From Triglochin maritima (Eukaryota; Streptophyta; Magnoliopsida; Alismatales; Juncaginaceae), in the NCBI GenBank assembly GCA_963682175.1, contig OY821771.1, positions 41,250,201 through 41,314,200 of the forward strand: a stretch of DNA of 64,000 bases. The letters run 5' to 3'. The position numbers and the translations under genes were made by a program. This document shows positions 46,665 through 58,873 of this stretch, piece by piece; position 1 is the stretch's first letter, and the number at the start of each line of letters is the position of its first letter. The notes below the pieces were generated by a model. The model was not told where the DNA came from, did not search any database, and saw nothing but the letters and a program-made list of their open reading frames with translations.

Positions 46665-48244
46665 TCAACCAATCACAAAGTAAGCTATCAACAAGAAACC
46701 TACCACCAATTTCTCTGGAACAGTTGGTGTGGCTGCAATGGCATAAACAAGAGACCATGTATCAGCAAATCTTGTTCTAAAGCTTATAAACATAGAAATT
46801 AAAAACTACTTATGCCCTATATTTCTGGGTTTGGTTCATCATTTAATCCTTTCATGCTAAATGAAACAAATGAAATGGCAGCTTTCGTTGAAAAACGAAA
46901 CGGTTTCAGAGAACGTTGTCTAACCTTTGCCTCCAATACCAAGCTTTTGGCACTGACTGCCAGGATCTAGAGCAAGACAACCATTGTTGATTAGATTGGC
47001 TTGCTGTTAAACTTCAATTGAAATTCAGAAACAAATTAAATCTTACTTTGACATTCCTTGTAACATGGCAGGTTGGCCTTGTTGAGGAGGTTAGTGAAAC
47101 CGTCTTTACAATCACATCGGTACGCGTAGCTTGAGGTATTCACACAAGTTCCTTCTCCACATATTGCCCAATCACAGGCTAATTGAAAAAAACAGAAAAA
47201 AAGAATGAAATTAAACGAAACATGATAAGTTATATTTAGTAAATGAGAAAAAGAGCTCACAATTCATGTTGGATGAGTTAACTTGAGATTTTGGCTTGGA
47301 AGATATGAAATTTTGGGAACACGAACTGTCGAAATTGCCTGGAAACAAGAGCAAATGAATGGACTTGTCAAAATGAGAGCATTTGACACATCAACACAAC
47401 TATCCTAACATCATACCACAGTATTTAGCCAAGAATAGTGAGGTTTGAGTGTATTAAGTCACCGTCTATTGTCAATAATAGCATCAAAATTTAAACATTT
47501 TAAAGATCATTAATTTGCGGGTTCCTTGTATGTATTTCATCCACGACCAAGTTCGGGTTGAGCCTAGAAAGAGGTAGTTGGGATACATCTCTCGATCAAT
47601 TCCTATATCTCATAACTAATATAACATCATCTTCCTAGAAAATATTAACCTCAGAGTCATTCTACACAGAAAAATAGAATTAACCCAAATTCAAATATTT
47701 GATGATCAAACAGAATTTGGACTCTGATTGGACAAAAAAATTCATTCTGAAAACTTGAGGGACAAAAAAGAGCAACAGGATTGAACTTACAATTGGGAAG
47801 AACACAAGGGAGGTAGTGGGAGCGACCACCGTCAGCGGACTTGTTCCAACCCTCCTCACAAGTGCAACCATAGCTAAAAGAGTAGCTGTAACTATAACTC
47901 GATCCATTGTTCGAGTGCTCGCTGTTATTAGAAGACACACACTTCCCCTTCCCGCAGTCTATGTCACTGCAATTGAAGTCTGATCACAAAATTGCATAAT
48001 TTTAATTTTTCAGCAGAAAAAGAACATGAATAGAACAGTTGTACATGTAGAAATAAAAAGAAAGAGTACTTGGAGGAGGGCCAAATGGTGGAGGAAAATA
48101 TCCCTGGCCTGGCGGAACGAAATCTGTCCATGATGGTCCTGGTGGAACGTTAAAGCCTTGTGCAGATGTGGTTGTTGGTTGCACCATGAGAAGAGATAAA
48201 GCTTGGACAAACACCAACAAGGCAATTCCACAATCCATCACCAT
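46665..48244 (-). CDS. Secreted EGF-like tail-anchored protein (paralogue 1)
   Basis: Six exons on the minus strand: 48244-48070, 47979-47791, 47338-47261, 47178-47047, 46966-46925, 46732-46665; every junction is phase 1; 227 residues. A signal peptide (about residues 1-29, ALLVFVQALSLLMV core) is followed by a Pro-rich stretch (residues 34-58), a first cysteine module (62-122) with DIDCGKGKCV and GCTCEEGW separated by a Ser/Tyr-alternating loop, and an EGF-like module (149-190) with CDWAICGEGTCV and CDCKDGF. The C-terminal 22 residues, ATPTVPEKLVVGFLLIAYFVIG, suggest a GPI or membrane anchor. Start 48244 gives MVMDCG; an in-frame ATG 51 bp upstream would precede the signal peptide awkwardly. 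Likely cell-surface protein of unknown role. Confidence 0.8.
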
Positions 48245-49679
48245 GATGGTGTCTGTGTTATGTGAGGAAGGGAGGGAGGGAATTAATGAGATCAATATAT
48301 GGGAATAGAGGAGAATTGGTGGTGATCTGTGTGGACTTTGATTGTTTGTGGCCTTATTGCTTGTATTTATATTAATGAAATCATAGATGTTGACATGTTA
48401 CGGTTTGGTTTTGAAACTACCATTTTCTTGTACTTTAGGCGATTATTTGGGTGACGTGTTGATTATTGATAAAAATTATATATGTTTCGAGTATTTTATG
48501 GTCTCCTATAGGGATTATATTTTTGTAAGTACATCATGAATTAAATAATTGAAGAAAGACGAGAAGTTTGAAACTCAAAACTTCAACCATACAAGATTTA
48601 TGTATAGTTGTACGTATTTCAAGACTGATATGTAATGTAAATAAAAACACTAGATAATTTTCGTGTATAATTAAATAGATGTTGTTGGGGTACATGGTGG
48701 TTCGTGGGTCGTGGCGTAGTTGTTCGGTGTTACAACTATTTCAATTATTGCATGGAGAGTTGACCAGCACAAATTCTTTGATTAGCTACTCTTAGAGGCT
48801 TAAGAAAATGTCAATTATTAAAGAAATTTAAGAAGACTGCTCCCTTTTGTTATTATATTTTCAAACTTGATACTGACTTGTTTAAGCATATTGAGCTATC
48901 GCCTATTGCCCACAAATCCATGCTGCCGGACATTATGTAATAAGTTTCTAAGAACGGATTTATTATTGTCATCTTCTAATTAATATGGATCTTTGGATAT
49001 TCCGTTGTTAATTTCTTTGACAACTCCGGTACTAGCTAGCTAGTATACACTAGTATAAGAGTTTATGTGATGTCGTAATTTAATTATTGAGATATATGTT
49101 GAAAGGGAAGGTTGAAAATTTACATTCTTAAAGGAAGATAAATAGTTAACTGAAATAAATTGTAGGCCGATGACCGATGTTGACTTCCAGTGTTGTATTT
49201 GACAGCTTAGTGCAAATGCTTTTCTTTTTTCTGCTTCAAATTCCATATAAACCGCACCGCCACTAATAAAAATAAAGTCATCTTTCTTTTTCTATATATG
49301 AAGGTTCGTATAGTTTACCTTTGACACATATTGTAACCATTTTGAATGCGTGTGAGTCGTGTGACAGAACCTTGGTTGACTTCCCCGTGGATGAGCGTTT
49401 CTATCTTTTTTTAATGAAGCATGATATTGTGGCCTCTAGTTTGGGAGTTCACATTCTGAAGATAAACAATCAAAGAATGTTAAATAACCCAACTAAGCAA
49501 GAGGATTGGTGAATTTTTCTCTAGATAGGATGGGGGATTACTGAAATTGTCCTGGAAAGGTCAACTAAAGTTTCAATATTAACTTGCACACAGGCTTACC
49601 GAATAATGTAGTGCACAGCAATAGGATGATTCTTGCAACATGTGTGATTAGAAGGATTTTGATTTTTTTATATCTATAT
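48245..49679. other. Intergenic, no supported gene
   Basis: Promoter region of EGF-like paralogue 1 and AT-rich spacer. Short frames with no recognisable domain. Confidence 0.55.
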
Positions 49680-49689
49680 ATATAATATA

Positions 49690-50936
49690 GGGATATTTAC
49701 ATTGGTGCACTCCGAAAACATCGAAATTACGGAAATACACCCCAAAAGTTTGAATTTACAATGATGTACTAGAAAAACTTATGAAATTACAATGGTGCAC
49801 CCGTAACATACGGCATTAGCCTATGTCACATTTAAGTTTGATGGACGTTTGATTACACCATTTAATTACCCTTTAATTAAATGAATATTTACGGTAGTGC
49901 ACTCGGAAAACATCGAAATTACGAGAATACACCCCAAAAATTTGAATTTACAGTAGTACACTCGAAAAACTTATGAAATTACAATGATGCACCCGTAACT
50001 AACGTTGCTACCATTCATCCAATTGAAGTTCGACAGACGTTTAATTACACATTTTAATTAAACCTGACCCTTTTTAATTACCCAAATCCAATTTCATCCA
50101 CCTCCCACTTCCATCACCCCCCAAACCCCAACATCCCACTTCCATCGCTCCTGAATCCCTCACCCATCTCCCACTCAAAAATTGGACATGTACCTATTGA
50201 AAATTGAGCCAAATTGCAGACAATCTTAAACCCAAACAAACTTAAGAATTTAGGCCAATTACAAGTTTATTTGATAGGTACACGTCCAATTTTCGCAGAA
50301 CTACGTGGGTAGGTTGCCAATTTCTAAACCTTTGATCGGCACGGAAGCACAAAATTCAATCCCAAACATGCATCATTGCAATAATTAATGGACATGTGGG
50401 AGGTGGAAGTGAGAGATGAATGGAAGTGAGTGGTTGGGATTTGGGTCGATGTAAGTGGGAGGTGAATTGGGGATTCATGAGCGATGGAAGTGGAATGTTA
50501 GGGTTTGGGGGTGATGGAAGTGGGAGGTGGATGAAATTTGATTTGGGGTAATTAAACGATCGAGTTTAATTAAAAAGTGTAATCAAACGTCTGTCGAACT
50601 TAAATTGGACGAATGGTAGCGGCGTTAGTTACTAGTGCATCATTGTTATTTCATAAGTTTTTCGAGTGCACCACTGTAAATTCAAACTTTTGGGCTGTAT
50701 TCCCGTAATTTTGATGTTTTTCGAGTACACTACTGTAAATATCCATTTAATTAAAGGGTAATTAAATGGTGTAATCAGACGTCTGTCAAACTTAAATGTG
50801 ACGGAGGTTAACGACGTCAGTTACAGGTGCATCATTGTAATTTCGTAAGTTTTTCGAGTGTACCACTGTAAATTCGAACTTTTGGAGTGTATTTCTGTAA
50901 TTTCAATGTTTTCCGATTGCACTAGTGTAAATATCC
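49690..50936. mobile_element. Fold-back (long inverted repeat) DNA element, MULE-like
   Basis: Termini GGGATATTTACATTGGTGCA and the complement of GGATATTTACACTAGTGCA, flanked by identical ATATAATATA at 49680-49689 and 50937-50946 (low-complexity, so weaker proof). Each arm holds two tandem copies of a unit of about 190 bp with GTGCACTCGAAAAACTTATG-type sequence. The central part is also self-complementary (CCAAATC...ATGAAATT zones near 50085 and 50525). Nearly the whole 1.25 kb can fold on itself. No coding region. Confidence 0.7.
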
Positions 50937-51373
50937 ATATAATATAAGATTGCACGTAGTGATTCTTATTTTATTCAAGAAAGACCCATTCAGAATAAAA
51001 CCCCAAAATAATGAAATCGATGCATTATGCAATCTATGACGATGCACATTAAAAATCCTCCACCGCCCTAGATAAACAGAAGAAAGAAGATCGAACGAAA
51101 TAAATAAATAATAAAATTGTGAGTTAGAAACGTCTACGGAAAATACGTTCATTTTCATTTTAATTCTTATAATTCCTTAAGGAATAGAAAATTGAACAAC
51201 TTATTCCGAAAAATCAATTGCAAAAAAGAAAGTGAGCGGTTGATTTGATAACAGAACTTTTTATAAGATGTTACAGTTGAGAAGACAAAATAGAAAAATA
51301 TTGTTAATAAATTCTGTGGAATTGAAAGCTGACACAATAGGGGGAAAATTGAATTATCTTTTTTAAAAATAAT

Positions 51374-53359
51374 TGAACTGCTACATGTCGTCTGAGATTT
51401 ACTTAAATCGTCTGCACAATTTCTCATTTTCCCCTCACACCTATATCTCTTCACTTTCATTTCCTCTCTCCCACCACCACTATCTCTCTTCACTTCCCTC
51501 CCACCACCAAATCTCAACCACCAAGGAAGGATGTCTCGGATGGTAAGAAAAATGTCAGCCCCGCATCGTGGGATCCAAGGAGCACGGTAAATTTCAAAAT
51601 TTTGAAAGAAAAAAAAATCCAAAAAAGGGGAGGCGTCTGCGGGAGATGCGTCCGCTATAGTGCAATCATCTCCCGCAGACGGCTCCCCTTTTTTGTTTCA
51701 TTTTTTTTATTATGAATATTATTACATTATCAATTATCGTTGAATAACAACATTAGTTGAAATTTAATAAATATTAATTTAAGTGACATGTTTAGTTTTA
51801 TAGTGATTATTAGTGTCGTGTTTAGTAAACCAAATAATAATAATAATTGATTATTAGCGGCATGTTAAGTGGAATTAAATTGAAATTTAGTAATCAGTAA
51901 TTATTCGTGGCATGTTTAGTAAACAATAATTTAAATTATAATATTGATTCAGTATACAAGACATGATGTGTTATATGCAACCAAATTAATGAATGATTTT
52001 TAAAGAAATTTTATTTCTGAAATGAAATTAATAGTCATCTGATTACCGTGGAGGAAAAAGAAAATCAATACTGATTCAGTACATGAGACATGATGTGGAG
52101 GATTCAGGTCCTCGTCATCCACATACCCATGGTATATCTGCTTCGATTAGGAGGGAGATGGAGATTTCAAGACATCATCAAACACATAATCCACCTGGGC
52201 CCGTCGTGTCGACCATGACCACGCTCAGCATACTCAAATCCACCTAGGCCCCGTTGTGTCGACGACCCCCTTGGTCGACCTCTAACCATAGTGTTCTCTG
52301 CAGGCTCAACATAGCCCAACTTATCGAAGTGTAGTTGCGCATGTATAAGACGAGAAATACTACGAATTACTGTAGGGTCGTTGCTAGAAACCTCGTCAAC
52401 GAGGTTCCAAAAATGTTGAACGTCTTGTGATGACCGATCGACAAACTCTGGCATTTTCACTCCATCTCAAGTGACAAGTGTTCTCCAAAATGGATGAATT
52501 TGTTGTAGATAAATTTTCTCGCTTGAGTGAATACAACGGTGGATGATACATGCACAAGGAATCTCATGGGAAGTCAGAAAAGCACATCCACACTGAATTC
52601 CAAGTTGATCACTTAACTCTCTCATTCTCTTCTGCTCCTGACACAATAATTTCAAGCAATAATTGGAAGTTCGACCAATTAGATGTTGAAATAGAATTTC
52701 ATTAAACATTGTGTCATGTCGACGCCTCGAATCCTCAAGAAAGTTTTGAATATTTGTAACTTGCATTTCAATAGCCACGTTGACACGGTTGAATAGAGTG
52801 TCGAGAGCCGAAGTCGATTAAGTGACCCAATCTTTCAAGACCGAAGAGCGCTCTCAACCCTACAATTCGTAGTGTTGCCGAAGTGAAGGACTTTGTTCGT
52901 CCATTAAACACAAACATTTCTTTATGCAATAACCATGTCCCGTCCACATAGTTCGTGATAGCCGGATTCCAACTGTATGCATCTTTCAAATCAGACCCAA
53001 CTCTATTATACTCCTCTAGTGAAGTAGAAAACATGATTTTCTCCACTTTCCACACTTAAATCTCTCGGCTTACACTTTATCCTTGTCGCATGTGTTGTAT
53101 ACATAACTATATACGTCCACTATGGCGGGGCGTCTGGCTTAGACGCCTCCACCATGGTCGGGGAGTCTAGTTTAGACGTCGTGACCATGGTCGGGGCCGG
53201 ACATTTTCCTTGTCGTTGGTGGTGATGGGGGTGAGCGTAAGTGAAGAGATAGTTATTTTGACAAAGGATGACGAAATGGAAAATAGATTAAAAGATTTGC
53301 GCAAAATGGTAATTGACGTTAACGATTTAAGTAAATCGCAGACGACGTTTAATAATACC
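51374..53359 (-). mobile_element. MULE with transposase remains
   Basis: Inverted ends share GTCGTCTG-GATTTACTTAAATCG (51386-51410 and the complement at 53323-53349), related to the TIRs of the shorter MULEs in this window. CATG palindromes with GGCGTCTGGCTTAGACGCC occur at 53126-53190. Flanking sequences do not form a clear duplication, so the exact ends may be off by a few bases. It contains a decayed transposase C-terminus on the minus strand and could represent the autonomous source type of the family. Confidence 0.65.
52167..53055 (-). pseudogene. MULE transposase fragment (C-terminal half, SWIM zinc finger)
   Basis: Three overlapping-frame blocks on the minus strand together resemble the end of a MULE/FAR1-type transposase: a WKVEKIMFSTSLEEYN region, then NYVDGTWLLHKEMFVF, then a SWIM-type zinc finger with CGCAFLTSHEIPCACIIH, then a weakly conserved tail ending in a GRPRGSS-type stretch. 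At least two frameshifts separate the blocks, near 52770 and 52465. The N-terminal catalytic core is missing. Non-functional. Confidence 0.7.
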
Positions 53360-54398
53360 CAGATATAACGACGAATGTTCTTTGTGGATCAATTGATTCA
53401 CAGAGCAATCATCAAAACTAAGCAAACTCTGTGTGAATCCATTGACTTTTTGTATTTTGAAACAAATATTTGTCGTAAAATTGTATTGATTAATTATCAT
53501 GAACACGGAATTAAAAGTCAGCATCTGTGCCAAGTCAGGTTGATGATATCAGCGGACCTTGCAATATACATCCTTTTCATCAATTTCAAAAACTTTCTTT
53601 CATGTGAGGCATACGTTGAGGATCAGATATGATTTGAAAGAACCAGTCAAATGGTGTATTGTCTTTGACACCAAATTGTACTTGAGTTTCTTTAGCCTGT
53701 TTTTGACCTACAACTACAAGTACAGGTGGTGGTGAAAAACCTGCCAAAATTATTTTATTCGTCGGTCCCACCACCACTTCCACGCCCATAGCAAAGGACC
53801 ACTCTTGTAGGGAAATGGGGTGTAATCTTCTGAACTTGGAAAAAAAATCAACTTTGTTCATTTGAAGTTTAGCTTGAGTTAGGTCAGGACTTACTCACGA
53901 GATTAATAGCGTTTTTTTTTTCTCGAATAGTGTTAAGCTTAATTACAATAATTATTTCTTTTAACAGTTAAATCTGAAGCTAATTAAGCCAATATAATTA
54001 CACAACCCATATCAGCAGATTCCGAATTTCATAGGCCAGGTGGCCCAGGTCCATTCCCTACAAGTGCTCCTTGTACAATTTTCGAAAATTTGAACTAATT
54101 GCAGTTGTACTTGCATGTTAGCCGCATTTCCTTATATTCTAGTTTATTATCATATTTTTAAATCATTATTGTAATGTGCCGTCTAACCAACGAATTGCTA
54201 ATCAAGTAACAAAGTATATATGGTTTGAATATCACACTGGAATTGGTACACTATCAAGAGTAACATGACAACGCCTGAAATATCTTATCCCAACATTTTA
54301 GCTTCCATATAGTTCACAAAAATCAACACCCAAGATTGAAGTACTCCAACTAAACGATGCCATCAACTCCTTAAGTTACATATATACATGAAAAACAC
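53360..54398. other. Intergenic, unidentified open fragment
   Basis: Contains a 91-codon minus-strand frame (53586-53861, with EWSFAMGVEVVVGPTNKI) that I do not recognise; it could be an exon relic. Otherwise AT-rich spacer. Confidence 0.4.
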
Positions 54399-56303
54399 TC
54401 ACGAGACAACTACTCTCCTGCAAGAAGGGCAGCAAGAACTGGAGAGGAGCCACGGCACGACACAATCAGAATGGTACTTGTGCAGGCAAGGCAGGATTGT
54501 AATACTCTGGGGTGATCTCAACTCATCAAGGCACACCGCGCATATCTCCTTAGATTCCGAGTCTCTTCTGTCCGACCTCTGTCGGCATTCTGTTCTCAGC
54601 TGCTGCTTCTTTGTCTTGTTTTTGTTGTCTTCAGCATTTGAACTGCCATGGTGCACTTCATTTTGAGGGTAGCTTGTTTGATCAGCTGAAAAGGGACCAT
54701 TCCTGCAATTGTCAATCCATGGCCTTAGCAAGTTCAGCTTAAGCTTGCATGAATTTTAAACGCAGCATACTCTGTTGAAGAGTACATATTGGGTAAGTTG
54801 AGACAAATTCAGCTCTGGACCTCCTAACTCAACTCCGAACTTGCAATTATTGAAGAAGAAAAAACGTGCTAAATTGAACTTTGAATTCGACCCAGCCCGA
54901 CCCAACTCAGTAGAACTCGATTTGGTTCTGGTTATGGGTATTCAAGTAACAAAATATAATAAAGGTGCAAACAAATCTAAACCTTACAATCAAAATGAAA
55001 TATCTAAGGTAAATCCAAGTTATTACAACTAGCATAGCATTTTTTTCTTTTTTTATTTTAATAGGTAATTCAATCATAGGCAATCCAATTCGTTTGATTA
55101 CAAATCATAGGTAATCCAAATGAAACTAACATAGTTTCAAATTGAACCTTCAGTTCGAAATATGTACGTAATCACGAATTGATAACTGGAAACTAGGCGG
55201 TGTATATTGAAGAAAAGAGGTTTGACAGTTCGTCGGGGGATCGGAATCCATGCATATTGAGGCACTAGCGGCAATGGTATATTGGTATGTAAATACACTT
55301 CAGTAAGGTTTCTTGGGTTCGTTTGGATATTAGACTTTTAGACCTATAATTAGTTGATTTAGTTTCCTCAACGAAAGTTCGTAACAGACTCGATCCAAAA
55401 ATAAGAAAACAGATCGAAAGAAACCTAAATTTTACAACGGCCCTGATTCAGTGTGCCCCCTTAGACTCTTAAAAATGGTTTATTTGGTTCATGTGAGATC
55501 AGACAATCTTGGCGACTTAATACCAAAACCATCCAATCAATTATTCAAAATCATTTCATCTTCAAGGTTTGAAGTGCACTTAGATGTGGTTTAACTTCAA
55601 ATTGTAATGTGACTTAAATTCAGAGCACCTAATTAGCCGATGACGTACTTTAAAAAGATGTACTGATAGTATCCTTTCATTGCATTATTGTTGAATTGCT
55701 ACAATTACGATATTTTGTCATTACTGACTGAGTTTAACTCAGTTGGTAATTTTTTTCATCTAGGATTAAATAGAATAACACATTTTCAACGTGTTAGTTA
55801 TATGTTAGAATTAATTTGAAAATACTAAATGCTCTGGAGAGAGAAACTTCGCAATAATACTCAAAATTCTAATCTTGGAATAATCAAATCAAAGATGGTC
55901 AAAATTTATCAAACAATTAACGAAGTTGCAATCCATGAATTAAATTTGATCTTATCTGAAATTGCCACAGACTAAACCTCCACAGACAGATTGAGGAATT
56001 CCACAAAATATAAAACAAGCACACGATTAACAAACAAATTAACTAAAACAACAAATCCAAACGATAATTTATTCTCTTCCGAAGAAGAAAAAAAAACAGA
56101 TCAATCTACCTGAGATTCTTGGAAGGAGAGAAGGAACCATTTAACTTCTCGTCGAGTCTCTTCCGGGCGAGAAGAACAGATTCCTCCATCCGATTCCCCT
56201 CGAATCGATACCGGTCGCAGAGCGGCGTGTTGGGCGTGGCAACCCGGCGGCTTTCGGTGTGGTGAAGCCTTCGCCTCCTCGCGAACTCCACTCCGGGCAA
56301 CAT
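54399..56303 (-). CDS. RING-H2 zinc-finger protein, probable E3 ubiquitin ligase
   Basis: Two minus-strand exons, 56303-56110 and 54702-54399, separated by a 1407-bp GT-AG intron; 165 residues. The N-terminus MLPGVEFARRRRLH is a motif I recall from the plant RHY1A-like RING proteins. The C-terminal RING-H2 shows C119-x2-C122-x14-C137-x-H139-x2-H142-x2-C145-x10-C156-x2-C159, a complete zinc ligand set, with the Pro/Trp of CVVPWL where E2 enzymes dock. The protein ends six residues after the finger. No signal peptide or membrane segment, so soluble. It probably transfers ubiquitin to an unknown substrate. Start at 56303 gives the family N-terminus; the splice restores Arg65. A minus-strand TATATA lies about 55 bp upstream. 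Confidence 0.87.
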
Positions 56304-56786
56304 CGCTCTTCTCCCGTCCTGGTCGTTGTCGGGTCACTGTAGCCTACGCTACGCATATATAAGTCCAGAAAACTGACAATGTTCCAAATTGCAACCAACA
56401 GGTTTTTTTCCTGTGATACGAACCCGAAAATGCCCTTGGGAATTATAAGAATTTCGGTGAAACCACTGGAGTCCTGGACACTTGGACAGTGGACACAGTT
56501 GTGAGGGAATATGATTCCAATTCTAAAGAATCGATTTTTAGGTTTTGTGAAGGAAACATGGGTTTCCAAAAAACAGGATCTAAAATAATCTAAAAATAAT
56601 CTTTGTGCGTTTGGATGTGTGTTCGTGAAAAAACGTCTAGTAGTTACATCTATGGGTGGTTGTCATTTACTTGTTGGGGGTGGAAATTGAGACATTAGTG
56701 GCGATAATTGAGTCATTTGTTGTTGACAATTCCTGTAAAAAACAACAAACTGGAGGTCAAAGAGTAAACTCACTTGCTTGTACTGT
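56304..56786. other. Promoter side of the RING-H2 gene
   Basis: TATATAT on the minus strand near 56354-56362 is the likely TATA of the RING-H2 gene. A TGCGTTTGGATGTGTG stretch at 56606-56621 resembles a MITE end. No further gene. Confidence 0.5.
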
Positions 56787-56789
56787 ATA

Positions 56790-57274
56790 GGCTGCGTTTG
56801 GACGTGATTTTCGGTGTGGATTCACCAAAAACATAAAGTTTCAGTAAATCTCATCCAAATACGGTCCAGATTCACGAAAAATTGGTTTATGGTAAAACCT
56901 TGGTTTCTTGGATTTGCACTGAGAATCAAAAAAACAATCATGAGGTGTTTTTCAGGTTTCTGAAACAGTAAAACCAAAATTAATTAGTGTTTAACCTCTG
57001 GGTTGTGATTATTTACAGGAAATGTCATCGAAAAAATTACGCACTTGCACATCCAATTTAGGACAATGATGGGTTTGGGAGAGGGTATCAGAGGGTGCTT
57101 CGGTAATTCCACTTGAAGTGATGAGTTTGGTTTCTTAAGAAACCATGACACCTAAACAACGACGGTCTCTACCCGTAACACACAAGAAATAAACAATGAG
57201 GCTGTAAGCTGTGTTTTTAGTTTCGACGGTTTCCGAGAAACAACACCACTATCAACACACATCCAAACGCAACC
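56790..57274. mobile_element. MITE with GCGTTTGGA ends
   Basis: Inverted ends GGCTGCGTTTGGACGTG and the complement of GGTTGCGTTTGGATGTG, flanked by ATA at 56787-56789 and 57275-57277. 485 bp without coding capacity. Superfamily uncertain (Harbinger by the 3-bp duplication). Confidence 0.6.
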
Positions 57275-57277
57275 ATA

Positions 57278-57892
57278 AGAATCTTGAGAAACTCCCCTCA
57301 CTCAGTTTTTATTACCCTTGTAAAAATGAGAATCCGGTGTTTGCAGAAATCCAGATTCTAGGCATACATGGAATGTTTGGATGTTAGAATGAGAAAAAAT
57401 TAGATTTTTTGGGAATCTAGTACACTCAAATTCAACATCCAAACATAGCCTCAGACACCCGAAGCAAGTTGAAATTCATCTTGAGAAGGTATGCATACTG
57501 ACATACATCTTGAACTTTTATTATTTTGAACATAATAACTTGAGTTAGCTTAGTTGGGATAATCTTACTTGAGTAAACCAAAACCAATAATCAAATCCAA
57601 ACATGTAAGGCATACAGCCTTTTTTTTTTTAAACATAAAATGCTTTCAAAAAACTATTGAACTTGAACAAAAACAGCATGCCTACCTTCTCATTGTTCTC
57701 ATGTAAACTTAGCTGCGAAATTTACTAAAACATCATGAAGAAAACAAAATTCGAAAACCACAATCAACACGCTGATTTATCGCAGCAGGCGAGGATGGTC
57801 CTGTTGGGTGTATAAACGTAATTATGTCAACATACAAGGTTCATTGGTTCTTTTCTTCTGTTTTGATGGGGATATGATGCCAAACAAATAGT
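57278..57892. other. Intergenic with a short hairpin
   Basis: A small inverted pair TGTTTGGATGTT / AACATCCAAACA at 57373-57384 and 57434-57445 probably marks a very short MITE. No gene. Confidence 0.45.
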
Positions 57893-57897
57893 AGCAG

Positions 57898-58868
57898 TGT
57901 AACGCCCCGAGCCCGGACATGCTTACCCGTCCGAACCCGGTGTGTTAAGATACGATTCACGAACCTGATCGCTGCACACTCTGATATTTAAATCCATCTG
58001 ATAGACTCATAATAATCTGAAAAATATAATCAACAATTTGTAAGCTCGACAGCCCGCAAGTACCAACCATCAATCAAACAGAATCATAATCATGTGGAAA
58101 ATAAGACGGAATATGACATTCAGCCAATAAGCACAATCAAATTAAAGACATGCATCACAAATAATATGCATGCATAACAATCTGGAACCCTCATTCGGAT
58201 TCGACTACATCCTGTGCTTCTGAAATCTATCAATCAGTCAGACGCACACCTGGTAGCTCCACACTAACGACAGGTAGCCATTTTCTCTCTCGGGTGGCTC
58301 CACGTTGCCCGTTAGGTAGCTCTTTCCTAAGTGGCTCAGCCAGAAACATACACACGACCACAGGACATGTCGACCGAAACACCATCATGCAATCATATGC
58401 ATATCAATGAAATCAATATTGATAATCCGCATGCATGCAACTACGAATATCAAGAGAGACAGACATGACATGAAACTGAAGAATAACGAATCAGTACTTG
58501 TCTGTCTCGCAACCACAAGATTTCCACAAACGACATCCAACCTCATCAATTTCCTTTTTTCTTCTTCAACTCCTTTCTTACTTAACCAGCATAAAAACTT
58601 CCTTCCGTTTTATTTTACACCAACTTCTATATATATATATATATATACTAACATTAACCCAACACCTCTCCATCCTCCAATTAACAACTCTCATCTCACC
58701 CAATTTACCATCCCACACGTCACTTTAACCCACCTCCATATCCTCCAATCATCTCATCAACCTCCACCTCCATAGCCTCAATCTTATCTTACAAAGCCAA
58801 ACCAATCCATTAACCTAATTAATCACCAAACATGATTAGTTTCTTAAGTAGAGTTTAGAATTCTAACA
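57898..58868 (+). mobile_element. Solo LTR, Gypsy (Tekay-like start)
   Basis: Perfect AGCAG duplication at 57893-57897 and 58869-58873; begins TGTAACGCCCCGAGCC, ends GAATTCTAACA; 971 bp. TGTAACGCCCCG is a frequent start of chromovirus (Tekay) LTRs by family knowledge. A (TA)n run near 58630 may serve as TATA. It carries no GGTCGACC box array, which makes it a useful contrast to the other LTRs here. Confidence 0.8.
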
Positions 58869-58873
58869 AGCAG

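Noticed and set aside
51374..53359. 9-bp target duplication for the transposase-bearing MULE
   Set aside because: Flanks are only AT-rich and do not match convincingly at any tested offset.
53586..53861. 91-codon minus-strand frame with EWSFAMGVEVVVGPTNKI
   Set aside because: Looks protein-like, but I do not recognise a family and see no flanking exons, promoter or stop-free partner; kept only as a note in the intergenic entry.
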